NCBI GenBank assembly: GCA_964623885.1
Contig: CAZUVM010000217.1
Span: forward strand, 9,546 to 73,545
DNA length: 64,000 nt
Direction of reading: 5' to 3'
DNA from: CAZUVM01 sp964623885
GTDB taxonomy: Bacteria > Verrucomicrobiota > Verrucomicrobiia > Limisphaerales > UBA8199
Below are positions 17,139 through 26,385 of the stretch, piece after piece; the stretch's first letter is position 1, and each line of letters opens with the position of its first letter. Made by a program: the position numbers and the translations under genes. The notes below the pieces were generated by a model that saw only the letters and a program-made list of their open reading frames with translations, made no database searches and had not been told where the DNA came from.

Positions 17139-18995
17139 TTACTCCTTGTCTGCGACTGTTGGCTGTGGGGTGTTTACCCCAGGATCAAACTGAAGCTGGT
17201 GTAGTTTCCAATAAAGTCCCTGCGCCTGCATTAGTTGCGCGTGGGTGCCGGTTTCTACGATCTGCCCTGCATCAAGCACGACAATGAGATCGGCTCTTTG
17301 AATAGTTGATAGCCGGTGGGCGATGCAGATCGTTGTGCGCCCTACCATCAGCTCCTCCAGCGCTTCCTGCACGGCGCGTTCGGATTCGGTATCCAGCGAG
17401 CTGGTGGCTTCATCCAGGACGAGGATAGGAGCATTCTTCAGCACTGCGCGCGCAATGGCGAGGCGTTGACGCTGGCCGCCGGAGAGCAGCACGCCTTTTT
17501 CGCCGATGACGGTTGCGAAGCCGTCCGGCTTGTCCATGATAAAGTCGTAGGCATGGGCATGTCGTGCGGCCTGGATGATTTCGTCCCGAGTGGCCCCTGG
17601 CCGGCCGAGCTGAATATTCGTGAGGATAGTGTCATTGAACAGAATCGTTTCCTGGGCAACGACAGCGATCTGATTGCGCAAATCCTTGCTAGTAACTTCG
17701 CGCAAATCAGTATCTCCAATACGGATGCGGCCGTGCTGCGGGTCGTAGAACCGCAGGAGCAGATTGGTAATCGTCGTCTTGCCGGAGCCGCTGGCGCCAA
17801 CCAGCGCTAGCAATTGCCCCGGCTGAACGTTCAGATTGATCCGGTGCAGCACCGTTTTTTCCCCATATGAGAACTCGACATCCTCGAAATGAATGGCGGC
17901 GCCCTCGGCCCGCAGACGTTTCGGAATCGCCGGTTCCACGATTTCATTTTTTTCCTCCAATAGCTCGAACACCCGCTGGCTGGCCGCCCGAGCCTGCTCA
18001 AGATTATTCGAAAGCCGGGTGAGATTTTTCAGCGGCCGGTACATCGAGAAAAGCGAACCGATGAAGGCGAGGAACCCAGCGGAAGTGGGTCGGCTCCCGC
18101 TCCAAAGCACCAGATAAGCCAATACCAGGGCGATCCCAATAGAGCCGACCGTCTCGAGCAGCGGCCCCGGGATTTCCGAAGAGCGCACGATGCGCATGAC
18201 GTGGGAAATGAATTTTCGAGCAGTGTTGCGGAATTGGTCCACTACTCGCGATTCGAGGTTGTAGGCCTTGATGACACGATTACCCGTGAATGACTCGGAC
18301 ATGACGGTCGCCAGCTCGGCGTAATATGTTTGCACGGCATAACTCGAGCGTCGAGCTTTCCGATTATAGATAATGATCGGCACCATGCAGGTCGGCATGA
18401 TCAGCATCGAGATAAATGTCAGCTTGGGCTGATGCCAAAACAGGTAAATCAGAAAGCCAATGAGAGTGACCGGATCTTTAACCATCACCTGGGTTTGGCT
18501 GCTGATCACATTCTGGAGCTGCAGCGTGTCATTCGCAATCCGTGACATCAATTCCCCGGTGCCGGTGCGGCTCAAGAAACCGGTCGATAAATTAATCAAA
18601 TGCTCGAATAATTTAACGCGCAAATCCGTGATGGCGCGAATGGCCGCCCATTGTAAAAAGTAAGTATTGAGGTAGCTAAAAACGCTGCGCAGCGCTACTA
18701 CAGCGGGAATCAAGGCAACCAGCGCGAGCACGGCCCCGGCGTTCTGATGGACGTGCTCTGTGAGCGACTGCTGAGCCGAAACCAGCCAGTGCTGCACGTA
18801 CGGCGGCGCCCATCCCAGCTTGTCGGCGATTGAGGGCGAATCCTGCGAGGGAAAGATCAACGAATAAACAAACACCACCGTGATTATCATCAGCGGTTCG
18901 ATCAATCCGCCGATTACGCCCGTAAGTACCCCTAATCCCAGACGCACCCGGTATGGGCGCGCCAGCCCCCAGATTTTCAACAGGAACTCGAGCAT
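17139..18995 (-). CDS. MsbA-like ABC exporter (fused permease and ATPase), first of a pair
   Basis: 618 residues with the same layout as the downstream gene: a six-helix permease then an ATPase with Walker A GASGSGKTT, signature LSGGQRQR, Walker B LVLDEATSSLDTE and switch His in IAHRLS. Both copies keep all catalytic ATPase residues, unlike many heterodimeric exporters in which one site is degenerate. They could therefore be two homodimers for different substrates or one symmetric heterodimer. Position after the GT9 gene (47 bp) suggests export of LPS core or glycolipid. Confidence 0.88.
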   Translation of the reverse strand: MLEFLLKIWGLARPYRVRLGLGVLTGVIGGLIEPLMIITVVFVYSLIFPSQDSPSIADKLGWAPPYVQHWLVSAQQSLTEHVHQNAGAVLALVALIPAVVALRSVFSYLNTYFLQWAAIRAITDLRVKLFEHLINLSTGFLSRTGTGELMSRIANDTLQLQNVISSQTQVMVKDPVTLIGFLIYLFWHQPKLTFISMLIMPTCMVPIIIYNRKARRSSYAVQTYYAELATVMSESFTGNRVIKAYNLESRVVDQFRNTARKFISHVMRIVRSSEIPGPLLETVGSIGIALVLAYLVLWSGSRPTSAGFLAFIGSLFSMYRPLKNLTRLSNNLEQARAASQRVFELLEEKNEIVEPAIPKRLRAEGAAIHFEDVEFSYGEKTVLHRINLNVQPGQLLALVGASGSGKTTITNLLLRFYDPQHGRIRIGDTDLREVTSKDLRNQIAVVAQETILFNDTILTNIQLGRPGATRDEIIQAARHAHAYDFIMDKPDGFATVIGEKGVLLSGGQRQRLAIARAVLKNAPILVLDEATSSLDTESERAVQEALEELMVGRTTICIAHRLSTIQRADLIVVLDAGQIVETGTHAQLMQAQGLYWKLHQLQFDPGVNTPQPTVADKE

Positions 18996-19042
18996 GTTGT
19001 TGCCGGCGCAGTATGGGCAGGCACGACAAACGAGGCGAGTCT

Positions 19043-20131
19043 TTAAAGTCCAGCTTTTCTGGGAAGATCTTTAGCAAATTGCTCTCGGGCCAGGGCGGCG
19101 ACACGAGCAGGATCGATCTGAGCAAAACACTCGGACCGACCCAACGCTTCACACGGTGCTTGCCGGCCATCGATGCAATGGCAAGGCACGCTGATCACCT
19201 TATGAATTTGCCCACTCGGCATGAACGATTTGTAGGCGCCTTGTTCGCGAAAGAATGAAATGGTCGGCACATCCAGAGCGACTGCGAGATGCAGCACCCC
19301 GGAGTCCGGCCCCAGGTGAAGACGGCAACGAGTCAGCACGGCGGCAAGCTGGCGGATGGTCAGACCGGCCGGCAACAATTCAAGTCGCGGGTCTTTCACG
19401 CTTTCGGCGAGCAAGCGAAGACGTTCCTGCTCGCGCGGCTTTGTGCTGCCGGAAGCCAGAAACCGCATTTCGGGGAACTCGGACCAGACCCGTTTGAAAA
19501 AGCCCGAATGATTTTCGAGTGGCCATTCGCGGGTGGTTTTGGCGGAATTGACTGAGACATGCACCGCCATCGGCGGAACGATTTTCGAGGCCCATGCCAA
19601 CGATGCCTCGTCCAGTTTCAGATCAAAGCGAGGCGCATTGAGGGGCACGCCGCAAGCCGCCAGCATTTGCCGCCGCTGCTCGAAAATAACACGGTCAGGG
19701 TCCTGGCGCGGCGCCCACTCGCGCACCAGCCAGCGATTATAGAAATGCCAACGCCCGCCCGGATACGCCACGCGCCAGCGCGCGCCGCTCAGCGCGGTGA
19801 GAAAGAGCGTGCGATCGGTTCCGCTGAAATTGAACGCTACATTGAAGCGTTCACGGCGCACAGCGCGAATCATTTGCCATTGAGCGGACAGGCTGCGTCG
19901 TGCCGGGTCCAGGTCCATTGGCCAGGCGTGATCCACACAAGGCGCCAACTGCAGCAACTCCGCCCCGACGGAAGTAGTCAGGACATGCAACGCCGCCTGC
20001 GGATATGCGTGCCGGATTTCCCACAAGGCCGGCACAAGATGCACCGTGTCCCCCAGAAAGCCGAGGTCCACGACAATTACTTTGCGGGCGTTGCGGGTTC
20101 TGCGGTAAAACTGAGCCAGATCAGATGACAT
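19043..20131 (-). CDS. Glycosyltransferase family 9 (LPS heptosyltransferase-like)
   Basis: 362 residues. The N-terminal KVIVVDLGFLGDTVHLVPAL is the GT9 signature of ADP-heptose:LPS heptosyltransferases, and the C-terminal sugar-nucleotide region has HLGPDSGVLHLAVALDVPTI. The mid-part WPLENHSGFFKRV is also typical. It would add heptose, or a similar sugar, to lipid A-core at the inner face of the inner membrane. It is divergent from the next GT2 with only 28 bases between the starts, so the two promoters must overlap. It leads the minus-strand arm of the glycan locus (GT9 followed by two exporters). Confidence 0.9.
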   Translation of the reverse strand: MSSDLAQFYRRTRNARKVIVVDLGFLGDTVHLVPALWEIRHAYPQAALHVLTTSVGAELLQLAPCVDHAWPMDLDPARRSLSAQWQMIRAVRRERFNVAFNFSGTDRTLFLTALSGARWRVAYPGGRWHFYNRWLVREWAPRQDPDRVIFEQRRQMLAACGVPLNAPRFDLKLDEASLAWASKIVPPMAVHVSVNSAKTTREWPLENHSGFFKRVWSEFPEMRFLASGSTKPREQERLRLLAESVKDPRLELLPAGLTIRQLAAVLTRCRLHLGPDSGVLHLAVALDVPTISFFREQGAYKSFMPSGQIHKVISVPCHCIDGRQAPCEALGRSECFAQIDPARVAALAREQFAKDLPRKAGL

Positions 20132-20159
20132 TAACCGGCCGCGAGATTATTCCAGCACT

Positions 20160-20966
20160 ATGCCCTTGGCGACGCCAAACCGCCTGCCTATTTCAGTTTG
20201 CCTGATTTCCGGGCCCGAGGCATCGCGGATTGGGCGCGCGCTGGGAAGCGTTGCGGATTGGACGAGCGAGATAATCCTGGTGCTGAACCAGGATGTTAAA
20301 GATGGAACGGAAGAGATTGCGGCGAAGCACGGCGCCAAAATCTTTCGCGAGCCGTGGAAAGGCCATGTCGCGCAGAAAAACTCCGCTGCACAGAAAGCTA
20401 CGCAGGACTGGATCCTTGGATTAGATGCCGATGAAGCCGTTTCAGGAGAGTTACAGCAAGAAATTCGCGAGCGATTTCGCGACCGTGAGCAACTTGATCA
20501 TTTTGCCGCGTTTAGTTTTCCGCGCTCGACCTGCTTCTGCGGACGTTGGATTCGGCATGGCGACTGGTATCCGGACCGCGGGACGCGCTTGTGGCGGCGA
20601 GGGCGGGCCGAATGGGGCGGGGTGGATCCGCATGATAAATTGGTCGTACAGGGCGCGGTCGGCCGATTGCAGCAGGACTTGTTGCACTACAACGCCACAA
20701 CCGTCGATGGGCAATTGGCGAAAATCAGCGCCTATAGTGACGCGTTTGTTCGCGATGCCCTTCAGCGCGACCGCGCCGCAACCTGGATTGATTTAACTCT
20801 GCGTCCGGTCTGGCGGTTTGTGCGGGCCTATTTTCTCCGGCTCGGCTTTCTGGACGGTTGGCAAGGCTATTACATCGCTTGGATGGGAGCTTTTCATTCG
20901 GCCACGCGATACGCCAAGCTCCGGCAAGCGCAACAGGAGCGAACACCGCTCGAAAGCGCCAAATAA
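20160..20966 (+). CDS. Glycosyltransferase family 2 (WaaE/KdtX-like)
   Basis: 268 residues. LPISVCLISGPEASRIGRAL begins the GT-A fold, and GAKIFREPWKGHVAQKN followed by DWILGLDADEAVS (metal-binding DxD-type motif) is close to the WaaE/KdtX beta-1,4-glucosyltransferase group that decorates LPS core heptose. The first motif has SGPEA where relatives usually have Asn-Glu, a small departure. The C-terminal part holds a hydrophobic stretch near residues 220-240. It heads the plus-strand arm of the glycan locus and is followed 21 bp later by another GT2. Confidence 0.88.
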   Translation: MPLATPNRLPISVCLISGPEASRIGRALGSVADWTSEIILVLNQDVKDGTEEIAAKHGAKIFREPWKGHVAQKNSAAQKATQDWILGLDADEAVSGELQQEIRERFRDREQLDHFAAFSFPRSTCFCGRWIRHGDWYPDRGTRLWRRGRAEWGGVDPHDKLVVQGAVGRLQQDLLHYNATTVDGQLAKISAYSDAFVRDALQRDRAATWIDLTLRPVWRFVRAYFLRLGFLDGWQGYYIAWMGAFHSATRYAKLRQAQQERTPLESAK

Positions 20967-20987
20967 GCCATATGCTGAGCGCCATAC

Positions 20988-21959
20988 ATGACTGATCTCT
21001 CGGTCATCATCGTTACGCGCAACACATGCGAGTTGACTTGTGCCGCGATTCGGTCGGTGTACGAAAGCCAAGGCGCACTTTCGATAGAGGCCATCGTCGT
21101 CGACAATGGTTCGCAGGATGAAACGGCGCAAAAGCTGCCGCGAGACTTTCCACAGCTCAAATACATTCGCGCGGAGAAAAACCTGGGCTTTGCCAAAGCC
21201 AACAATCTCGCGGCGAAGGAGGCGACAGGCGAATTCCTGTCGTTACTCAACTCCGATGCGCGCGTTCAGCCGCAAACGTTTGCGCGCGGCCTTGAATGGA
21301 TGCGGGCCCATCCCGAATGCGGAATCGCCGGAGCCCAACTGCTTAACCCAGATGGGTCGCGCCAAAACTCGATTGCGAATTTCCCTTCATTGGCGACCGA
21401 ATTGCTCAATAAATCGTTGCTGCGCAGGCTCTTTCCGCGACGATTCCCAGGCAAGGAACAAAAGTACGACGCACCGGTGGAAGTAGAATCCCTGATCGGC
21501 GCGTTTCTGCTCATTCGACGCCAGACTTGGGATCAATTGCGCGGCCTGGATGAACACTTTTTTTTCTTTCTGGAAGAAACCGACTTTTGTCTACAGGCGC
21601 GGCGGCGCGGCTGGAGGGTCATGCACCTTCCGCACTTACAGGTTTGGCACGAGCAGGGACAGAGCGCCGGGCAGGTCAGAGTCGCCGCGCGGATCGAGTA
21701 TTGGCGGTCCCGTTACGAATACTTCCGAAAAAACACCGGTTTGCTGACTCGAGCTTTCCTGCGGATGGGGCTCGCGTTACGGCTGGCCGTAGATTGGCTG
21801 GCAAGCGGGCTGATGCAAGCCCTGACGTTGGGCCAATCGCGGCGTTGGCGCAACCAGTGGCAAGTGAACTACGCGCTGGTGATGTGGCATCTAAAAGGGT
21901 GCTCCGCCGAGATGGGGTTGGCGCCGGACAGCATGATTGCCTCACGCCAAGGGCGCTAA
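20988..21959 (+). CDS. Glycosyltransferase family 2 (rhamnosyltransferase-like)
   Basis: 323 residues. LSVIIVTRNTCELTCAAIRS, EAIVVDNGSQDET and NLGFAKANNLAAK mark the GT2 family with WbbL/RfbN-like rhamnosyltransferases. The metal-binding triad is LLNSDARV, and the acceptor-side motif GAFLLIRRQTW ... FFFLEETDFCLQARRRGW is intact. It would transfer a sugar from a nucleotide donor to the growing lipid-linked glycan on the cytoplasmic side. The C-terminus has amphipathic helices likely to contact the membrane. A short remnant of a common AT-rich repeat (GGGCGCTAAGGACGCAAAGG) overlaps its stop region. Confidence 0.88.
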   Translation: MTDLSVIIVTRNTCELTCAAIRSVYESQGALSIEAIVVDNGSQDETAQKLPRDFPQLKYIRAEKNLGFAKANNLAAKEATGEFLSLLNSDARVQPQTFARGLEWMRAHPECGIAGAQLLNPDGSRQNSIANFPSLATELLNKSLLRRLFPRRFPGKEQKYDAPVEVESLIGAFLLIRRQTWDQLRGLDEHFFFFLEETDFCLQARRRGWRVMHLPHLQVWHEQGQSAGQVRVAARIEYWRSRYEYFRKNTGLLTRAFLRMGLALRLAVDWLASGLMQALTLGQSRRWRNQWQVNYALVMWHLKGCSAEMGLAPDSMIASRQGR

Positions 21960-22000
21960 GGACGCAAAGGATAAAGAAAACAAGAGATCGGTAACTCGAT

Positions 22001-22306
22001 ATGGCTTACATTGAACCCGTGAAACCAAAGTCGAGAACCAGCACGAAAATCTGTTTCGAATCGGAAGTGTTCAGTCTAAGCGATGCCAAGACATATCTAG
22101 GGCGCTTATTGCATAAAGCGAGTTCAGGAAAAACCGTTTATATCGTACGCGGTCAACAACGCTTCCTGTTGCAACCGGCCCCAATTGACCCGATACCGCT
22201 CCGACCAGCAGGCTATTTCAACAGTGCCTTCAGCAATTCCGACATCAAACGCGAAAACCGTCTGGCGAAAAACTCAGTTATCAGGGCTCCTAAGGACCTC
22301 GAATAA
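22001..22306 (+). CDS. Small Phd/YefM-antitoxin-like protein, no toxin partner
   Basis: 101 residues. The segment FSLSDAKTYLGRLLHKASSG, then KTVYIVRGQQRFLLQP resembles the Phd/YefM antitoxin N-terminus (strand, helix, KTVxIxRxGxxxaxl). The tail (PIDPIPLRPAGYF and NRLAKNSVIRAPKDLE) is a conserved-looking extension rather than a disordered toxin-binding tail. No toxin gene is adjacent: both neighbours are glycosyltransferases. It may be an orphan repressor-like protein regulating the glycan locus, or a stranded antitoxin. Function is uncertain. Confidence 0.65.
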   Translation: MAYIEPVKPKSRTSTKICFESEVFSLSDAKTYLGRLLHKASSGKTVYIVRGQQRFLLQPAPIDPIPLRPAGYFNSAFSNSDIKRENRLAKNSVIRAPKDLE

Positions 22307-22314
22307 GCCGCAGC

Positions 22315-23574
22315 ATGACTGCGGGTGACAATTCATCGTCGGTAATGGCCGGCTCGGCTTTGCCCATGCGCATTCTGCACCTCAATTCGCTGCTTCGAGG
22401 CGGGGGCACCGACGATCAATGCGTTAAGCTGGTTCATGGTTTGGCACAGCTTGGACATGAGGTTTGGCTGGCGGGTCCGGGCGACCGCGAGTTCTCGAAA
22501 ACCGCGCGGGATTTGGGAATTCCGTTTCACGCGACGCCGCCGGAAGGTCCGCTGAAACTGCGCTTCATAGCCAGTGTAGCAGGACTGGTCCGGAGCAAGC
22601 GCATCCAGATCCTCCACGGCCATCATGGCCGCGATTTGTGGCCGACGGTCCTGGCGGCGCGACTCTCCGGCTGCCGGCCAAAGATCGTCGTCACACGGCA
22701 CATGGCCAAAAGCCCCAGTTCCCGGTTCAGTCGCCGGTTTTTATTGAACCGATGCGACGCCATGATTGCAGTGTCACAATTCGTCGCGCGAGTGTTGCGC
22801 GAAGGAGTCTATGAGCCGCATTCGCCCGAGCCGGAGCGCCGGTCGCGTCCACCGCTTTTGGGGGACCATTCGCGGATTCACGTGGTCTATGGTGGCATTG
22901 ACGCCGACCGGTTTCGTCCGTTCGACGCCGCGGCGCAACGCGCAGCATGGGGCCTGGCTCCTGAGCATTTTGCGTTCATCACTGTCGGTTCATACGATTT
23001 GCCGCGCGGCAAAGGTCAGCGCGAATTTCTTCAAGCCGCCGCGCTGGTGCGCGAGCAGCTTCCGCACGCCCGGTTCCTGGTGGTAGGCCGCGGCAATATG
23101 AAAGAGATCCTGCAAGCGGATATTGTTCGATTGAACCTGCAAGATTGCGCCAGGCTCACGCCATATTGCCAGGACATGCCGCAGTTGATGAACGCGTTGG
23201 ATTGCCTGGTCCATGGCCAAGTGGGGACTGAAGCTTTTGCCCTGGTCTTGCTGGAGGCGTTTGCGTGCGGCAAACCGGTGATTGCCTCGGCACTCGACGG
23301 CATTCCCGAGGCGTTTGCGTTCGGCAATTATGGTCGTTTGGTCCCGCCGGAGAATGTCGCCGCTTTAGCCGGCGCGATGGTTGAGCAAGCGCGACAACTG
23401 GCCATGGGGGCTGCCGAGCGCCAGCGTTTGCATCGCGAAATTGCCGAACGCGCATCGCTGTACACGATGGCCGCCGGGGTAGAGATGGTGTACCGCAAAA
23501 TTATGCCTATTCCCGGGCCGGAGTCGTTTGAGACTGCACGTCAAGCTCCAGCATCCAGGCTATCTCATTCCTGA
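22315..23574 (+). CDS. Glycosyltransferase family 4
   Basis: 419 residues from ATG at 22315. ATG at 22366 is an equally plausible start because it begins the core motif MRILHLNSLLRGGGTDDQCV. The N-terminal domain follows the GT-B pattern (LHLNSLLRGGGTDDQCVKL, then GHEVWLAGPGD). The C-terminal GT4 donor-binding domain has FLVVGRGNMKEIL and VLLEAFACGKPVIASALDGI with the family Glu. It forms a glycosidic bond with retention of configuration using a sugar nucleotide. It starts 8 bases after the Phd-like gene. Confidence 0.9.
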   Translation: MTAGDNSSSVMAGSALPMRILHLNSLLRGGGTDDQCVKLVHGLAQLGHEVWLAGPGDREFSKTARDLGIPFHATPPEGPLKLRFIASVAGLVRSKRIQILHGHHGRDLWPTVLAARLSGCRPKIVVTRHMAKSPSSRFSRRFLLNRCDAMIAVSQFVARVLREGVYEPHSPEPERRSRPPLLGDHSRIHVVYGGIDADRFRPFDAAAQRAAWGLAPEHFAFITVGSYDLPRGKGQREFLQAAALVREQLPHARFLVVGRGNMKEILQADIVRLNLQDCARLTPYCQDMPQLMNALDCLVHGQVGTEAFALVLLEAFACGKPVIASALDGIPEAFAFGNYGRLVPPENVAALAGAMVEQARQLAMGAAERQRLHREIAERASLYTMAAGVEMVYRKIMPIPGPESFETARQAPASRLSHS

Positions 23575-23634
23575 CGCGCTGGATGTCACGGATCTGTCTT
23601 GCTAAGATTTTAGATGTCAGCCTAGGGTTCCGCC

Positions 23635-24636
23635 GTGAGACACACGGCAAAACAGGCGCCCAAAGTTGATTCCGCAACCGGTGCAACGATCAAAAGACGT
23701 CGTATTTTCATTACGGGCGGCGCTGGTTTCATCGGCTCAACTTTGATTGGGTGGCTAATCGCAGATAACGACATCGTGGTTTATGACGATCTGCGCCGGA
23801 ACGCCCTTGCCGGGAAGTCGTATGCCAAGAATCCGCGACTGCGCGTGGTAGAAGGCGACGTGCTGGATCTGTCAGCGCTACGCCGTGCTATGGATGGCGC
23901 GAACATTGTCGTCCACTGCGCCGCGATCGCCGGGATCGATACGGTAATCAAGCGCCCCACCGAGACCATGCGCATCAACATGCTCGGCACGGCCAATGCC
24001 CTGGAGGCCGCCAAAGCATTGAAGCATTTGGAGCGGTTCGTTGATTTTTCCACTAGCGAAGTTTTCGGCACTTCAGCGTTCCGGGCTGATGAAGCTGACC
24101 GCACGGAGATAGGCGCGGTGGGCGAGGCCCGGTGGACTTATGCAGTCAGCAAGCTGGCGGGTGAGCATTTGACTAAAGCTTACCATCAGGAGTTTGGAAT
24201 GCCGACGGTTACACTGCGGCCTTTTAATGTCTACGGCCCGGGCCAGGTCGGCGAAGGCGCGCTCCGCACCTTTATTCTGCGCGCTTTAAAGGACCAGGAG
24301 ATTGAAATCCATGGCGATGGCAATCAAATCCGGGCGTGGTGCTACATTGACGACTTCATCGAGGGTCTGCTGTGTTCGATGACCCATCCCCGTGCGATAG
24401 GCGAGAGCTTCAACATCGGCAACTCCCGCGCCGTGGTGACCATTTTCGGACTGGCAGAGGCGGTAGTGCGCGTACTGGGCAGCCGATCGCGAATCCGATT
24501 CACGAACAAATCCTATGCCGACGTGGAGTTGCGCGTGCCGAGCGTCAAAAAGGCGCGCGAACTGATCGGCTTCGAAGCCAAAGTGGATTTGGAAGAAGGG
24601 ATTCGTCGCACCTCTGAATATTACCAAAGCGTTTAA
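23635..24636 (+). CDS. NAD-dependent nucleotide-sugar epimerase/dehydratase (extended SDR)
   Basis: 333 residues with GTG start at 23635; no ATG occurs before the Rossmann motif. RIFITGGAGFIGSTLIGWL is the GxxGxxG dinucleotide site, STSEVFGTSA supplies the catalytic Ser/Thr, and YAVSKLAGE holds the Tyr-x3-Lys pair. RPFNVYGPGQ and IRAWCYIDDFIEGL match the UDP-glucose 4-epimerase / UDP-glucuronate decarboxylase / 4,6-dehydratase group. The STSEVFG pattern leans to the decarboxylase or epimerase branch, but the reaction is not certain. It overlaps the next aminotransferase by one base (TAATG), so it probably makes the keto-sugar for it. Confidence 0.88.
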   Translation: MRHTAKQAPKVDSATGATIKRRRIFITGGAGFIGSTLIGWLIADNDIVVYDDLRRNALAGKSYAKNPRLRVVEGDVLDLSALRRAMDGANIVVHCAAIAGIDTVIKRPTETMRINMLGTANALEAAKALKHLERFVDFSTSEVFGTSAFRADEADRTEIGAVGEARWTYAVSKLAGEHLTKAYHQEFGMPTVTLRPFNVYGPGQVGEGALRTFILRALKDQEIEIHGDGNQIRAWCYIDDFIEGLLCSMTHPRAIGESFNIGNSRAVVTIFGLAEAVVRVLGSRSRIRFTNKSYADVELRVPSVKKARELIGFEAKVDLEEGIRRTSEYYQSV

Positions 24637-25760
24637 TGGCGGAACCCATCCACCTTGCGCGACCCTGTTTTGGCGAACAGGAGGTCGAAGCCGTCCGCCG
24701 CGTGCTGGCGAGCGGATGGGTCGTCCAGGGGCCGGAAGTGGAGGCGTTCGAGGAGGAAGTCGCGAAATTACAGCAGGCGCGATATTGCGTAGCGGTCTCC
24801 TCCGGCACTGCAGCGTTGCACGTTGCCTACCTGTCCCTCGGGATCGGTCCTGGAGACGCTGTGTTCATCCCGAGCTTTGCATGGCCGTCGGCGGCGAACA
24901 TGGCCATGCTGGTTGGAGCACAGCCCGTATTCGCGGACGTTTTGCCGGACACTTACAACATCGACGGCAACGATTTGTTGCGCCGGATCGAAGATTGCCT
25001 GCGGAGCGGCCGGGGCAAGCCCCGCGCCATTGTTCCCGTTCACGAATTCGGCCTGGCGGCCGAAATGGATCAAATCCAGGCAATTGCCAAGCGCTACTCG
25101 CTCGATGTTATCGAAGACGCTGCTTGTGCGCTGGGTGCTCACTATCACGGACGCCCCGTCGGAACTTTCGGTAAGCTTGGGATCTTCAGCTTCCACCCGA
25201 GAAAATCGATTACCACGGGCGAAGGTGGCGCAATTGTGACGAATGATGCCGATCTGGCGGAGCGGTGTCGTCTTTGGCGAAATCACGGACAGCAGATTGG
25301 CAAAGGCACGCGGGCTTTCGTAGTACCCGGGCTGAATTATCGCCTGACTGAAATCCAGGCAGCGATAGGCCGGACGCAACTGGCAAAATTGCCAAAGATC
25401 CTTCAACAAAGGCGTAGCCTGGTGAGCGCGTATTTCGAGGCGCTGGACGGAGTTGATGATCTGACTCTTCCGGTCAATGCCGCAGAACATACCTGGCAAA
25501 CGTTCATGCCGGTTCTGAAGGAGCCAGCGCGGCGAACCACATTGATCGGGGCGCTGCGACAGGAAAAAATCGAAGCTGGACCGGGTTCGGTTGCCGGTCA
25601 CCTGGGCACAGTGTTTCAACCGCAGCCAGTTTTGCCGGTGGCGCAAAGATTGCATGAGGGTGGCTTGGCGTTGCCGTTGCATCCGGGCCTGAACACTGAG
25701 GCCGTCACGCGCTGCGCCAGTGCGCTCTCGAACCGCCTAAAAAATGGTTATGGAGAATAA
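24636..25760 (+). CDS. DegT/DnrJ/EryC1/StrS sugar aminotransferase (second)
   Basis: 374 residues. PLP-binding features: SSGTAALH at residues 55-62, Asp161 in VIEDAACALG, and the Schiff-base Lys190 in FSFHPRKSITTGEGGAI. The HPRK-x-x-TTGEGG form is typical of the PglE/VioA/WecE-like group acting on 4-keto sugars. The gene overlaps the epimerase (1 nt) and the acyltransferase (17 nt), which suggests coupled translation and consecutive reactions: dehydrate or oxidise, aminate, N-acylate. The exact sugar is unknown. Confidence 0.92.
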   Translation: MAEPIHLARPCFGEQEVEAVRRVLASGWVVQGPEVEAFEEEVAKLQQARYCVAVSSGTAALHVAYLSLGIGPGDAVFIPSFAWPSAANMAMLVGAQPVFADVLPDTYNIDGNDLLRRIEDCLRSGRGKPRAIVPVHEFGLAAEMDQIQAIAKRYSLDVIEDAACALGAHYHGRPVGTFGKLGIFSFHPRKSITTGEGGAIVTNDADLAERCRLWRNHGQQIGKGTRAFVVPGLNYRLTEIQAAIGRTQLAKLPKILQQRRSLVSAYFEALDGVDDLTLPVNAAEHTWQTFMPVLKEPARRTTLIGALRQEKIEAGPGSVAGHLGTVFQPQPVLPVAQRLHEGGLALPLHPGLNTEAVTRCASALSNRLKNGYGE

Positions 25761-26385
25761 GGTCATAATCTTCGGCGCGGGTGGCCACGCGGTTTCAGTC
25801 CTGGATGCTCTGCTAGCGAGCAAAGTGACGCCGGCTTTCATCCTGGATGATGACCCAGCGAAGAAGGGGCGGCAGATTCTCCAAACGCCTGTGCGCGGAG
25901 CGTTGCAGGAATTGCCACCAGCGGAACTCGGCCTTTACAGCATCGTAGTGGCCATTGCCGTGAATTCGGCGCGCAAACGCGTGGTTCGGGGCCTGACCGA
26001 TCGCGGCGTGAAGTTTGCCGGTGTCCGTCATCCTTCGGCCGTGATTTCGCCATTTGCTGAGGTTCACCCGACGGCGCAAGTGCTGGCCAGGGTGATTGTA
26101 AATGCGGGAGCGGCGGTGGGAGCCCATGCCGTGCTCAACACTGGTTGCATCATCGAACACGATGCGCGAGTGAAAGCATTCACGCATATCGGACCTGGAG
26201 CGGTATTGGCAGGGGCTGTAATTATAGAAGAGGGAGCATTTGTAGCCACCGGCGCCAAAGTCTGTCCATTCGTACGCGTGGGCCGGGGCAGCACGCTGGG
26301 GGCCGGGGCTGTTGCTGTGCGTGATGTACCATCGGGTTGTGTTGCGGTAGGGGTACCTGCCCGCAAACTTCGGAGTGCGTCGTGA
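25744..26385 (+). CDS. NeuD/PglD-family sugar O/N-acyltransferase
   Basis: 213 residues (ATG at 25744; ATG at 25750 nearly equivalent). The N-terminal KVIIFGAGGHAVSVLDAL is the substrate-binding Rossmann-like domain of PglD-type enzymes. The C-terminal half is a left-handed beta-helix built of hexapeptides (VIVNAGAAVGAHAVLNTGCI, then IEHDARV with the likely catalytic His). PglD acetylates the 4-amino group made by PglE-type aminotransferases, and here it directly follows such a gene. A bacillosamine-like step is plausible but not proven. Confidence 0.9.
   Translation: MVMENKVIIFGAGGHAVSVLDALLASKVTPAFILDDDPAKKGRQILQTPVRGALQELPPAELGLYSIVVAIAVNSARKRVVRGLTDRGVKFAGVRHPSAVISPFAEVHPTAQVLARVIVNAGAAVGAHAVLNTGCIIEHDARVKAFTHIGPGAVLAGAVIIEEGAFVATGAKVCPFVRVGRGSTLGAGAVAVRDVPSGCVAVGVPARKLRSAS

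Noticed and set aside
22001..22306. A toxin-antitoxin pair
   Set aside because: Only an antitoxin-like protein is present; both neighbours are glycosyltransferases.
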